A stretch of DNA of 64,000 bases from CAZBQJ01 sp964494085 (GCA_964494085.1 CAZBQJ010000003.1:186001-250000), one strand, 5' to 3'. Shown: positions 43,606 through 51,673, counted from the first letter of the stretch. The notes: a model not told the origin generated them from the letters alone. Numbers and translations are program-made.

Positions 43606-45042
43606 TTATTTTTGTTTTAAAATTTTAATCAGTATTTCGCTGGCCAGTTGAGGATTGGCTTGTCCACGAGTAGCTTTCATAACTTGACCTATCAAGGCTT
43701 TAAAGGCGTTTTCCTTACCACCCAGATAATCTTGCACTGATTTCTCGTTTTGTGCAACCACCTCCTGGCAAATTTTCTCCAATTCTGCACTTGAACTAAT
43801 CGATTTGAGTCCTTTCGATTCAATAATATCAACCGGAGACCCACCATTTTCATACATCTCTTCAAAAACTTCTCCCTTGGCAATATTCATCGAAGTTTCT
43901 CCAGCGTTAACCATTTTAATCAATTCTGCCATCTCAGTAGCAGTAATTTTCTGATCAGTTATTGACAATCCATCCTTCTTCATTTTTCCTACCAGTATGC
44001 TTAAAACAAAACTCGAAGTTTTCTTTGCATCAGCAGTTATTTTCAAAACTTCATCAAAAAACCCAGCCACCTCCCGATCTTCTATCAAAAACAATGCTTC
44101 CGCTTCACTTAGACCATTTTCACTCAAATATCTCTGATATTTCTGTTCTGGCATCTCCGGCATTTCTGCTCGTAATTTATCCAGGTAATCCTCAGCCAAA
44201 ATGATTGGGGGCAAGTCCGGTTCAGGAAAATACCGATATTCGTCCGCTCCTTCTTTGTTCCTCATAAAATAGGTTTCTCCTTTTGTATCATCATATCCTA
44301 CAGTTGTATCATGGGCAGGCACTTGATTTTCATTCCACAATCCTGCTTGCCGGGAAATCTCGAATTTGATAGCGGTTTCTAAAGATTTGAAAGAATTTAG
44401 ATTTTTGATTTCAGCTCGGGGATAAAGTTTCGCTTCACCTTTTGGACGCAAAGAAACACTGGCGTCAAATCTCATCATTCCCTTTTCCATATCCGCATCA
44501 CTTGATCCCATGTAGCGAAGAATTTTTTGAATATTTCTAGCGTAAGCAACAGCTTCTTCGGCAGATCGTAAATCCGGCTCACTGACAATTTCCATTAAAC
44601 CAACTCCCGCTCTATTGAAATCAATCAAGGTCCCACCATTAAAGTGAGTCAATTTCCCCGCATCTTCCTCCAAATGAAGACGCGTAATACCGATTCTTTT
44701 TTTCTGGCTATCACTGTCGATTTCCAAATACCCATGCTCACTCAACGGAAATTCGAACTGAGAAATCTGATATCCTTTGGGTAAATCAGGATAAAAATAA
44801 TTTTTCCGATCAAAGTGTGAATAAGTGTTGATTTTGCAATTCAAAGCCATCGCAGCGACAATCCCCTTTTTCAGAGCCTCATCGTTTAATACCGGCAGTT
44901 GTCCAGGCATTCCTAAACAAATCGGATCGATATTGACATTGGGATCTTTACCAAAATAATCAGCACTGGAAGAACTGAATATTTTCGTTTTACTGGAAAT
45001 TTGAGCATGTATTTCCAATCCAATTATTGCTTCCAAATCCAT
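43606..45042 (-). CDS. gatB: Asp/Glu-tRNA amidotransferase subunit B
   Basis: Subunit of the GatCAB complex that converts Glu-tRNA-Gln and Asp-tRNA-Asn by transamidation. It starts IIGLEIHAQISSKTKIFS, then NIDPICLGMPGQLPVLN, HFDRKNYFYPDLPKGYQISQ and YRYFPEPDLPP, all diagnostic, and ends in the YqeY-like tail domain. Length (478) is normal. gatA and gatC are not in the window. Two small genes lie downstream and several upstream on the same strand. Confidence 0.96.
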   Translation of the reverse strand: MDLEAIIGLEIHAQISSKTKIFSSSSADYFGKDPNVNIDPICLGMPGQLPVLNDEALKKGIVAAMALNCKINTYSHFDRKNYFYPDLPKGYQISQFEFPLSEHGYLEIDSDSQKKRIGITRLHLEEDAGKLTHFNGGTLIDFNRAGVGLMEIVSEPDLRSAEEAVAYARNIQKILRYMGSSDADMEKGMMRFDASVSLRPKGEAKLYPRAEIKNLNSFKSLETAIKFEISRQAGLWNENQVPAHDTTVGYDDTKGETYFMRNKEGADEYRYFPEPDLPPIILAEDYLDKLRAEMPEMPEQKYQRYLSENGLSEAEALFLIEDREVAGFFDEVLKITADAKKTSSFVLSILVGKMKKDGLSITDQKITATEMAELIKMVNAGETSMNIAKGEVFEEMYENGGSPVDIIESKGLKSISSSAELEKICQEVVAQNEKSVQDYLGGKENAFKALIGQVMKATRGQANPQLASEILIKILKQK

Positions 45043-45070
45043 TCTAAATTACTTAAACTACTGCCCCATT

Positions 45071-45637
45071 CTAAACATATTTTAGCCATTTCTCAACCTG
45101 ATCAATTAATTCCTCCTTATTTTTACAAATAAAAACTGGCCAATCTGGTGGCTTCAAGAATAATCGTTTCTGCGTATCCAGGTATTTTTCTGAAGGAACA
45201 GGGAGTTTTTTCTCCATCAGATTTGGTAGCAATTGATCGTCTGGTAATTCCAGCCAAAAGATTTTATTAAACTTATTGTACAGATTAAAACTGACCAAGC
45301 CGGGCAAAAAGACCAGGCAAGCCTTTTTAGTGGAAGAATCCAGATTTTTCTGCAATTGGTTGAACAAGAGCGGCTCCATCAGAAAATCGAAAATTCTCAA
45401 CTTATGGTAATCCTGATAAATAAACTTCCAAAGTTTAGCAAACTTCAGTTGACCATCCGCAAAAGCAAATTCCTCGCCAAAATAATTAAAAATTTGTCGA
45501 CTTCCTTCCGCTCCGTATTTCAATAAAAGTTGCGTTTCATCCCCCCAGTCAAATATCTCCACTTTATTCAAATCTAAATCCTTTAGCATTCCCCGCTTAT
45601 CACTACCCGATTTCCCTACTATAGCGACAATTTCCAT
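45071..45637 (-). CDS. Degenerate CoaE-like P-loop protein
   Basis: Resembles dephospho-CoA kinase: the opening IVGKSGSDKRGML sits where the P-loop should be, and GAEGSRQIFNYFGEEFAFADG plus LWKFIYQDYHKLRIFDFL, quoted in parts, follow the CoaE order. The loop reads GKSGSDKR, lacking the standard GxGKS/T ending, so nucleotide binding is doubtful. It lies 28 bp downstream of gatB's... reverse-strand start, i.e. upstream of gatB in transcription, and downstream of a small membrane-protein gene. Confidence 0.5.
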   Translation of the reverse strand: MEIVAIVGKSGSDKRGMLKDLDLNKVEIFDWGDETQLLLKYGAEGSRQIFNYFGEEFAFADGQLKFAKLWKFIYQDYHKLRIFDFLMEPLLFNQLQKNLDSSTKKACLVFLPGLVSFNLYNKFNKIFWLELPDDQLLPNLMEKKLPVPSEKYLDTQKRLFLKPPDWPVFICKNKEELIDQVEKWLKYV

Positions 45638-45647
45638 ATAAAAATCT

Positions 45648-46043
45648 TCAAATTAGCTTTAAATCTCTAAAGGCCTTCCGAAAGCCACTCATGGCTGTCT
45701 GAAATTCTCTATCTTTCAACCGATAGTCCAATTCATGCGCCAATTTATTGCGGACTTTGTGAGCAGACCAAAGTGCATTTAAATCATCAAAGTTATTGGC
45801 AGCAGCCTTCAGTTTATCACCCAAAGATCCTTGATATCCTTTTCTCTTGAGCATCTGATCAAGGAGTTTGTCGGCTTCCAAAATAGCTTCCTTTTGATTG
45901 TCCAATTTAGCAATCCTTTTCCAATTCTTGGCAAAGAAATGCAAATCCGCCTTCGACCATTTCTTCTCCAACATTCTCACAGTCAAAATGAACCCCAGAT
46001 AGAGCACAATCAGAACAACCAGAATAAGGATCAGAGGATTCAT
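45648..46043 (-). CDS. Small membrane protein with a HEPN-like RNKLAH motif
   Basis: One N-terminal membrane helix (about residues 3-22) and a helical soluble part ending in SAHKVRNKLAHELDYRL. The R-x4-H pattern in RNKLAH is like the HEPN ribonuclease or helper motif, but the match is short and may be chance. Its start overlaps the upstream PH-domain gene stop by 1 nt (TAATG), so the two are coupled. Confidence 0.5.
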   Translation of the reverse strand: MNPLILILVVLIVLYLGFILTVRMLEKKWSKADLHFFAKNWKRIAKLDNQKEAILEADKLLDQMLKRKGYQGSLGDKLKAAANNFDDLNALWSAHKVRNKLAHELDYRLKDREFQTAMSGFRKAFRDLKLI

Positions 46044-46681
46044 TAGTAATCTACTTCAATTTCATTTAATTCAGTGGTGTGTTTCTTGACCATTTCGCTG
46101 AGCAGATTCTTCAAAGCATTGGAATCTTGCATACTTTTTCTAGACAAGTATTGCTCCTGGTAAGAAAGTAACACACTTTCTACTTTTGCCGGATTTATAA
46201 CATCTTTCTGCTCTATCGCCACAACACCAGTCAAACGGGTCACCTGGATCGTTCCATAATTAAACAAAGTTTGTAAAATACCTTTGAAATGATAGCTGGT
46301 CCCTTCAACCATCGCATATTCAACTCGTACTGAACTTCGATCGAATGGACCATTCCAAGTCACATCGACCAAACTCATATTGGTGATTAATACCGCGTCA
46401 AAATACCAATTAAATATCATTTTATTAAAGGCAATAAATCCGTAGATCACCCAAATCAAAAATATAAACCAGCCTTCTGGAAAAACAAACCACAAAAATA
46501 TCGGGATAAAGAAGAATAAAACGCCAATTTTCGCTCCTCTTTTTACCATGAGGAAAGGATGTCGATGTGCCACCAGCAAAATCCGCTCACCGTCTTCGAG
46601 GTGGGGTCCAAACAAATAATGAGTCATTTTTTCCCGATAATTCTTCCAGTTAGAATTACCCTTCGCTTTGGCAGTTGGCAT
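46043..46681 (-). CDS. Membrane protein with a bacterial PH (YdbS-like) domain
   Basis: Two hydrophobic segments (about residues 50-85) are followed by a PH-like beta domain (VLITNMSLVDVTWNGPF to TIQVTRLTG), as in YdbS/bPH2 proteins of unknown role. The N-terminus is basic and cytoplasmic, and the C-terminal 45 residues are helical. It starts an operon with the RNKLAH protein and the CoaE-like protein, leading towards gatB. A possible promoter lies at 46721-46750. Confidence 0.7.
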   Translation of the reverse strand: MPTAKAKGNSNWKNYREKMTHYLFGPHLEDGERILLVAHRHPFLMVKRGAKIGVLFFFIPIFLWFVFPEGWFIFLIWVIYGFIAFNKMIFNWYFDAVLITNMSLVDVTWNGPFDRSSVRVEYAMVEGTSYHFKGILQTLFNYGTIQVTRLTGVVAIEQKDVINPAKVESVLLSYQEQYLSRKSMQDSNALKNLLSEMVKKHTTELNEIEVDY

Positions 46682-46720
46682 TTATTTTTCTTATTTTCCG
46701 AGGAATACTGTTCTCTTTAA

Positions 46721-46750
46721 ATTCTACACTTGTTTTTAGAGGCTAGTAAA
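46721..46750 (-). promoter_or_regulatory. Possible promoter for the PH-domain operon
   Basis: Minus-strand TTTACT (plus 46745-46750), an 18-bp spacer and TAGAAT (plus 46721-46726), placing transcription start about 33 nt before the ATG at 46681. Matches are 4/6 and 5/6, so this is tentative. The site overlaps the 5' region of lepB. Confidence 0.4.
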
Positions 46751-46780
46751 GCTAAATTGGTAGCGCTTAACCGAGAAATA

Positions 46781-47530
46781 ATGGCTACAAATAACGACCA
46801 GAAGGCGGGATTTTTGATCAGTTTACTAGAGAAAAAATTAAGAAACAGCAACTTCAGCCCTGAGCAACAGCACAAAATATTGGTTTTTACCGATATTATT
46901 ATCAATGTAGTCATGGTTGTGGCCTTGGTAGGGATATTGAGAACCTTTGTCATGTCTCCATTTCAGGTTTACGGTATATCAATGTGTAATACTCTTAATT
47001 ATATCGATGAAAAGTGTATCGATAGCTACGGAGATTATATCATCATCAACAAGGCTACTTATTTGAAACTCCCCGGCTGGACTGTAGGAACACCTCAACG
47101 CGGAGATATCGTCGTTTTTCGACCTCCCCAAAATGATCATGAATTTTTCATCAAAAGAGTGATCGGATTACCAGGGGAATCTGTCAAATTAATCGATGGT
47201 TATGTTTATATCTTCAATGAAAAACATCCAAATGGAGTAAAGCTGGAGGAACCTTATTTGTCTGGTGAAAACCTCGGCAGCACCTTTGCTACAGGTGGGA
47301 TTGACCAGTTTAAGGTTCCGGAAGGCGAGTATTTTGTCTTGGGCGACAATCGTAAACGCAGCTCTGATTCCAGGCTTTGTTTCAAAGAAAGTACCGGCAG
47401 CCCCAGCTGTGGCGAAAAAGGCATAACACCATACCTGAAGCCCGCTGTTATCGAGGGTAAAGCCGCACTGGTGCTCTGGCCACAACCGAGAGTGTTGGAT
47501 GGACACATCTATCCGGAAGCTGATAAATAA
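46781..47530 (+). CDS. lepB: Signal peptidase I
   Basis: Membrane serine protease that removes signal peptides. With the ATG at 46781, one membrane helix (about residues 35-55) precedes the catalytic Ser67 in GISMCNTL and Lys125 in KRVIGLPGE. The late GDNRKRSSDSR box is clear. The usual SM-x-PT reads SMCNT, a change at the substrate-facing loop, though Ser and Lys are kept. A TTG at 46730 in frame is less likely as start. It is followed by a nested hairpin and then by the GC-rich unit. Confidence 0.92.
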   Translation: MATNNDQKAGFLISLLEKKLRNSNFSPEQQHKILVFTDIIINVVMVVALVGILRTFVMSPFQVYGISMCNTLNYIDEKCIDSYGDYIIINKATYLKLPGWTVGTPQRGDIVVFRPPQNDHEFFIKRVIGLPGESVKLIDGYVYIFNEKHPNGVKLEEPYLSGENLGSTFATGGIDQFKVPEGEYFVLGDNRKRSSDSRLCFKESTGSPSCGEKGITPYLKPAVIEGKAALVLWPQPRVLDGHIYPEADK

Positions 47531-47562
47531 AAACACTTTTCCATAAAAAGCAAGACAGAGCA

Positions 47563-47618
47563 TGTAATCATCAGGAAAGTCCATACATTACAACAATGGA
47601 GGGCTGATTACACTTTTT
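47563..47618 (+). terminator. Nested hairpin and T-run after lepB
   Basis: An outer 8-bp stem (TGTAATCA at 47563-47570 with TGATTACA at 47605-47612) encloses an inner TCCAT/ATGGA stem (47580-47584, 47596-47600). CTTTTTAT follows directly. It is the likely lepB terminator and it insulates the next unit; its branching is more complex than most terminators here. Confidence 0.65.
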
Positions 47619-47630
47619 ATATTATTTTTA

Positions 47631-47659
47631 TTGACAAAACCCAATAATATTGATAAGTT
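47631..47659 (+). promoter_or_regulatory. Extended -10 promoter of the GC-rich unit
   Basis: Perfect TTGACA (47631-47636), a 17-bp spacer and TAAGTT (47654-47659) preceded by TG-A. It is the same form as the promoters at 8702 and 17145. The predicted start near 47666 leaves a leader of about 195 nt. Confidence 0.7.
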
Positions 47660-47665
47660 ATGCTC

Positions 47666-47859
47666 TTCTGAAACTTAGAGGAACTTTGAAAACACAGTAA
47701 AAGCAGAGAGTAAATTGCCCATGTCTGAGCCATTTGTCAAAGTTTGGCAAATTATTCCAGCTTTCGCTGGGATTTTACTCGCGTGGACAGTTAGACTCTC
47801 TGTTTTTAGATTCACAATTTTATGCTCATTTCGGGCATAGAAAACCCCTGGAGGCGACA
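47666..47859 (+). promoter_or_regulatory. Structured 5' leader of the GC-rich unit
   Basis: This gene-free stretch, still AT-leaning, holds three potential structures: an imperfect 21-bp palindrome of ATTTG/CAAAT type (47732-47752), a CCAGC/GCTGG hairpin with TTTC loop (47757-47770) followed by GATTTTAC, and a TATGC/GCATA stem (47821-47839) that ends 10 nt before the GGAGG ribosome site (47850-47854). It could be an operator, an attenuator or a translational control region. No known riboswitch was recognised. Confidence 0.45.
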
Positions 47860-48981
47860 ATGACAATGAGTGATCCCCCCTCGGGCGACGGAAACTCCCC
47901 GGATGGGGATCAAGGAGGCTCACAGCCTTCCCCGTCGCCTCAAGCAAGACCCACAGCACCAGATCCCGCAGGCTCTCCATCTGAAAAGATTCAGAGGCGG
48001 CTCGATCAGGCACACAAACAAGCGCAGCGGCCCGGACAACCGAGCAGCTCGCCAGACAATCACCCACAACCTCCGGAGAAGGAGGACACCCCCCACCAAC
48101 GGAGGAATCCAAACATGAAAGCTGGTACGAAAATCCTCATCGGCCTCCTGTTGGGGGCCCTCATCATGGCGATCGCCATGTGGCTGATCAGCAGGAATTT
48201 CGCCAACGCCATCACGGCCATGGCAAACCCGCCTGCTCCTTCAGCTGTCGCAGTACTCCCGCCCCCCTCACCACCGACGCCGACACCGGCAACGGCGGAT
48301 CCAACTCCACCGGAGCCACCGCCAGTAACTGTTCCACCTCAGCCCGCACCAGTCCTCTCCGAGGATGACGCAGGCAAGACCTCCCAGTGCAACAACACAA
48401 TGGTAGGCAAGGGTGCGGGACGCTGGTACATGGTCTCGACTTCTCTGGATTCTAAGGTAACGCTGGCCGCCCGCCTCTGTGTGGGATCCGGCGCCAAGTT
48501 TAGAACTGCAGAGACGGCTCGCATCGTCGCTCGCACGGTGTATATCCGTGAGGGCGGCCACGAAGCTTCCGGGACGATCGACACCAAATTCAAGTTGTCT
48601 GACTTCGCTCCGGGGAAGGCTTACGCCAATGTCATCGAGACGGTCAATGGGTCTGAGAAGTCCTACAACTTCGAAAACCCTTACATCGTTTTTATTGATG
48701 AAGGCAACGCCTTCGACTTCTGTGACCAGTACAAGGCCATGAAATCACCTCCCAAGGGCGATCTAGTGGGCCGCGAGATCTGGTCTCGTTGTCAGCTGGG
48801 TGGTGCACACAACCGGGCCGTGGCCCAAACCATGGCTTGGGCGTCTCGCGACGACATGGCGGCAGCAAACGCCGACATCCACAAGTTGAAGAGAATGGTC
48901 GACGAGCTCGACCAAAAGGTCGTCACTACGCCGATCCCTCCCAAGCAAGTGGATTTCAGCGCCGCAGGTCCGTCCAGGTAG
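47860..48981 (+). CDS. Orphan TonB-shaped bitopic protein, GC-rich and probably acquired
   Basis: Not recognised. With the ATG at 47860 (GGAGG 5 nt upstream) the protein has 373 residues: a Pro/Ser/Gly/Gln-rich cytoplasmic tail (1-85), one membrane helix (about 91-111), a Pro-rich linker (about 124-165) and a four-Cys domain (Cys177, 207, 288, 311), then a short coiled coil (about 338-355). The four Cys suggest two disulphides outside the membrane. The layout recalls TonB-like or spacer-anchored surface proteins, but no motif is shared. A second in-frame ATG at 48115, 9 nt after GGAGG, would start just before the helix, so two products are possible. Base and codon use are far more GC-rich than the rest (42 of 60 bases at 48241-48300). 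Confidence 0.72.
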   Translation: MTMSDPPSGDGNSPDGDQGGSQPSPSPQARPTAPDPAGSPSEKIQRRLDQAHKQAQRPGQPSSSPDNHPQPPEKEDTPHQRRNPNMKAGTKILIGLLLGALIMAIAMWLISRNFANAITAMANPPAPSAVAVLPPPSPPTPTPATADPTPPEPPPVTVPPQPAPVLSEDDAGKTSQCNNTMVGKGAGRWYMVSTSLDSKVTLAARLCVGSGAKFRTAETARIVARTVYIREGGHEASGTIDTKFKLSDFAPGKAYANVIETVNGSEKSYNFENPYIVFIDEGNAFDFCDQYKAMKSPPKGDLVGREIWSRCQLGGAHNRAVAQTMAWASRDDMAAANADIHKLKRMVDELDQKVVTTPIPPKQVDFSAAGPSR

Positions 48982-48998
48982 CAACTACCTGGACGGAC
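48968..48998 (+). terminator. Hairpin overlapping the orphan gene's stop codon
   Basis: A perfect 13-bp stem (GTCCGTCCAGGTA with its complement, 48968-48980 and 48986-48998) has a 5-nt loop. The TAG stop (48979-48981) lies within the stem and loop. With no T-run of its own, it probably acts as an RNA-stabilising or 3'-end structure together with the next hairpin. Confidence 0.6.
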
Positions 48999-49004
48999 AC
49001 TGCT

Positions 49005-49042
49005 CATCCCCCGGCCGGCTCTTGAAAGCCGGCCGGGGGATG
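49005..49042 (+). terminator. 16-bp GC-rich hairpin after the orphan gene
   Basis: CATCCCCCGGCCGGCT (49005-49020) pairs perfectly with its complement at 49027-49042 around a 6-nt loop. It lacks a T-run, so it may block exonucleases or act with the terminator at 49092. The GC-rich block stops at its right edge. Confidence 0.6.
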
Positions 49043-49091
49043 AAACCTCAACCTATTCAAGGAGCAAGTGAATCGAAAAAACAGAAGAGTT

Positions 49092-49126
49092 AAGCCCCAT
49101 CCCAGCTATGCTGTGGAGGGGCTTTT
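49092..49126 (+). terminator. Rho-independent terminator closing the GC-rich unit
   Basis: AAGCCCC (49092-49098) pairs with GGGGCTT (49118-49124), with a partly paired interior, followed by TTTTCTTAATCTTTT. It separates the orphan gene from the convergent membrane-protein gene ending at 49128. Confidence 0.75.
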
Positions 49127-49127
49127 C

Positions 49128-49499
49128 TTAATCTTTTGCCACTAGATAAAATTCCACCATGGTTATAGCAGCAATTAGCAGTAGCCCTGACCACCAGGTC
49201 AAAACTCCCAACAATTGAAACAACAAGCATCCCAGGGCAATTAGAGTCAACAATATTCCCTGTCGCAGTGAAACATTTATATGATCATAATAAATCTCAT
49301 TTTTATTGAACCAAACTCTGATATAGAAACCGGCCACAGTAAAAGTCGAAGTGAGGGCAAAAAACAAACTGGTAAAGAAAAGCCCCAATGCCAAACCGGT
49401 AGAAGCAAAGGGATCCAATTTATTGATCACCAGGTAAAAGGCCAACCAACTAACAATAGCAGCAAAACTGATAATCAAGATGTATCTTTGGTGAGTCAT
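49128..49499 (-). CDS. Four-helix membrane protein, unrecognised
   Basis: With the ATG at 49499 the protein has about 123 residues and four hydrophobic helices with short loops. A longer in-frame ATG at 49607 would overlap the upstream gene and add a basic, low-complexity N-terminus, so the shorter start is preferred. No family was recognised. It follows another membrane-protein gene on the same strand after 82 bp. Confidence 0.55.
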   Translation of the reverse strand: MTHQRYILIISFAAIVSWLAFYLVINKLDPFASTGLALGLFFTSLFFALTSTFTVAGFYIRVWFNKNEIYYDHINVSLRQGILLTLIALGCLLFQLLGVLTWWSGLLLIAAITMVEFYLVAKD

Positions 49500-49581
49500 T
49501 TGTATAAATAATCTGGCGCTCACTGCCAGACTACTACAAAGTCGGCCCAGCTTCAATTTTTTAATCAGGCTCCTCGCCCAA

Positions 49582-50532
49582 TCAAATCGTGGTGGGCTTG
49601 GCCTCAACCGTTCTTTTTAAAATAAACCGAATTATCCATAAGATCACTCCCACAGCTACAAACATCAAGGACATTTTCTGCACTTCGGCCAACAAAAACC
49701 CCAACACCAAAATCAGAAATTGGACAATTCTGGGATCAGAGATCTGCTCTGCCACGTTGCTGGAAATTTGTAATTCTAAAGCATAGGAAAAAATCACCCC
49801 GGCTATTCCACCCAAAAAGAAGCCATTACCTATATAAGCGACAATTGAAGAGGTCTTCCCATAGACTACCAATACGATCAATGACAAAACTATCACCAAT
49901 GATAAAAACGACCATTGCTTATATTTTTCAATATCAATCAATACTTTAACTGGAACCGCGCTATCCAAATTACTCAATTCTTCCGGTATCTGGTTATAAA
50001 TAGCTGCCTCAAAGTTATCATTAATAGGTTTAACCACCTGATCATAAGGCAGATTTTTAGGCACACATTGTGGAGCTTGATTACTATTAACTGCCTTCAC
50101 CAAGTCGGCATCTGAACAAGTCGGCAGGTTTTGATAAATTTGATAAGTTAAATTATTGGCTACAGTCAGTAAATTCTCCCTCAACACCTTCAGAGAAATA
50201 GTCATGGATTGATCTGAATTCTGTTGGAGTTGATCAATCTGATCTGCAAAATTAACCAATATAGCTGAAAAAATTTTCTCAGTAAAAACTTGTTCAATCT
50301 TCGTTTTCAATTCTGCAGGCTGAAAGTATCCTTTGAACATCTCACTATCTTCACGAAGTACTTCCACAGTCTTATCAACCACGAAATCGTAACTCCCCTT
50401 TATCACCTCTTCACTCCTGTAAAAATCGGTATCTAGATAGGTACGGGATAATCCATAGATTAAAAAATTCGGTATTGCCAGAATAACAAATAAAACAACC
50501 AGTAGAGACCCAAATATTTTTCTAAGCATCAT
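49582..50532 (-). CDS. Multi-span membrane protein with a large extracytoplasmic domain
   Basis: An N-terminal hydrophobic helix (about residues 5-28) precedes an extracytoplasmic helical region (about 30-210) with two Cys (near 148 and 165). Three to four further helices follow (about 215-310). No family was recognised, though the layout is like the integral-membrane proteins common in Gram-positive and CPR genomes. It is followed 82 bp later by the four-helix protein. Confidence 0.55.
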   Translation of the reverse strand: MMLRKIFGSLLVVLFVILAIPNFLIYGLSRTYLDTDFYRSEEVIKGSYDFVVDKTVEVLREDSEMFKGYFQPAELKTKIEQVFTEKIFSAILVNFADQIDQLQQNSDQSMTISLKVLRENLLTVANNLTYQIYQNLPTCSDADLVKAVNSNQAPQCVPKNLPYDQVVKPINDNFEAAIYNQIPEELSNLDSAVPVKVLIDIEKYKQWSFLSLVIVLSLIVLVVYGKTSSIVAYIGNGFFLGGIAGVIFSYALELQISSNVAEQISDPRIVQFLILVLGFLLAEVQKMSLMFVAVGVILWIIRFILKRTVEAKPTTI

Positions 50533-50589
50533 AATTTAACAGAAACACTGCCGGCACAGATTATAGGCAAATAATGACCAAAATGAAAA

Positions 50590-51651
50590 TTAAGACTGAA
50601 TTTTGACTTCCGGAATCTGTAAAATATTGCTTAAAAGCTCCTGTGGCTTAGACAATGATTTTGGTTCCGAACTTCTGTTTTTCAATTCATCCGCTCCAGC
50701 CGGGCTTACTTTCCATCTGATCTCTTGGTGGATCCGACCCGGCATCGTGAAACCGGCGGCCTTTTTATGTCCACCCCCGCCAAACCGCCCAGCTAATTCA
50801 GCCAAATCCACGTCATCACGGCGTGTCCGGAAAGATCCCTTTACATTGCCTTTCTCGTCTTCATTTAACAAAACTGTAAACTTTGAACCGGGAACTGCAT
50901 TGATAAAATCAACTACACCCGATATATCATCACTTTTAGCACTCATTTCTTCCAGATCATTTTGGGTCAATACAGAAACCACTACGCCATCCTCATTAAT
51001 CGTCACTCTCTCCAAGACTTTGCCCCAAACTTTCAAAGTTTGTACTGGAGTAGTACGGAACAGGCTTTTAGCCACCAGATTAGCGCGCCCTCCCAACTCC
51101 ACCATCTTTCCGGTAATCTCAAATACTTCCAGAGTGGTGTTACCATGCATCAAACTGCCGGTGTCATTATAGATGCCACAAAGTATCGCTGTGGCCGTCG
51201 TTGGCGAAATATCGATCTCCAAAAAGGTCAGTAATTTATAAATCAAAATAGTTGTCGAAGCACTGTTCAGATCAACTATATTGAGTGTGCCGAAATTATC
51301 ATTGGAAGCATGGTGATCCAGGTTAATTACGGGAACCTGACCACTGAAAATCTCCGGATATATCTCATTATAACGGGTCATATAAGAAGCGCCGGCGTCA
51401 GACACAAAAATCAAATCATAATCCAAAAAGTTAAACTCTTTGATGTTTTTACGGATCTCCGGCATGAAAAAATACCTTTCGGGGATATCGTCCACACAAG
51501 CCATTTGCACATCTTTTCCTAAGCCACTCAGGGCGTGGTAAAGCGCAGATGACGCGCCCAGTGTATCTCCATCCGGTCTTTTGTGAGATATACAAAGTAT
51601 TTTCTGTGAATCCTTGATTAACTTTCCTGCTTTTATAAATAATTCTTGCAT
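50590..51651 (-). CDS. DHH/DHHA1 phosphoesterase (NrnA-like)
   Basis: Predicted bifunctional oligoribonuclease and pAp phosphatase (NrnA type), degrading short RNAs and recycling 3',5'-pAp. The DHH part shows SHKRPDGDTLGA, VSDAGASY, NLDHHASN and DTGSLMHGNT. The DHHA1 part ends in GGGGHKKAAGF, the substrate-binding motif. The ATG at 51651 is used; a GTG two codons upstream is possible. A promoter with TTGCCT-17-TACAAT is visible 15-50 nt upstream. It is divergent from fmt. Confidence 0.88.
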   Translation of the reverse strand: MQELFIKAGKLIKDSQKILCISHKRPDGDTLGASSALYHALSGLGKDVQMACVDDIPERYFFMPEIRKNIKEFNFLDYDLIFVSDAGASYMTRYNEIYPEIFSGQVPVINLDHHASNDNFGTLNIVDLNSASTTILIYKLLTFLEIDISPTTATAILCGIYNDTGSLMHGNTTLEVFEITGKMVELGGRANLVAKSLFRTTPVQTLKVWGKVLERVTINEDGVVVSVLTQNDLEEMSAKSDDISGVVDFINAVPGSKFTVLLNEDEKGNVKGSFRTRRDDVDLAELAGRFGGGGHKKAAGFTMPGRIHQEIRWKVSPAGADELKNRSSEPKSLSKPQELLSNILQIPEVKIQS

Positions 51652-51673
51652 GGCCACTTTAAATTAGTGTTTA

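Noticed and set aside
47570..47595. GGAAAGTCC near lepB, like a piece of RNase P RNA
   Set aside because: The rest of the conserved core (a GC-rich P4 and the matching later segments) is missing, the region is AT-rich, and a promoter follows within 50 nt. Chance match or part of a terminator.
47734..47859. TTG start adding 42 residues to the orphan protein
   Set aside because: The extra part overlaps the leader hairpins and palindrome, has host-like AT composition and no ribosome site, while the ATG at 47860 has GGAGG at good spacing.
47990..48984. Long ORFs on the minus strand and in other frames of the GC-rich gene
   Set aside because: They are expected shadows of high GC codon use and have no ribosome sites or family features.
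49068..49145. 25-codon GTG ORF after the GC-rich unit, preceded by AAGGAG
   Set aside because: It runs straight through the terminator hairpin at 49092-49126 and its ribosome site is only 3 nt from the start. It is unlikely to be expressed.
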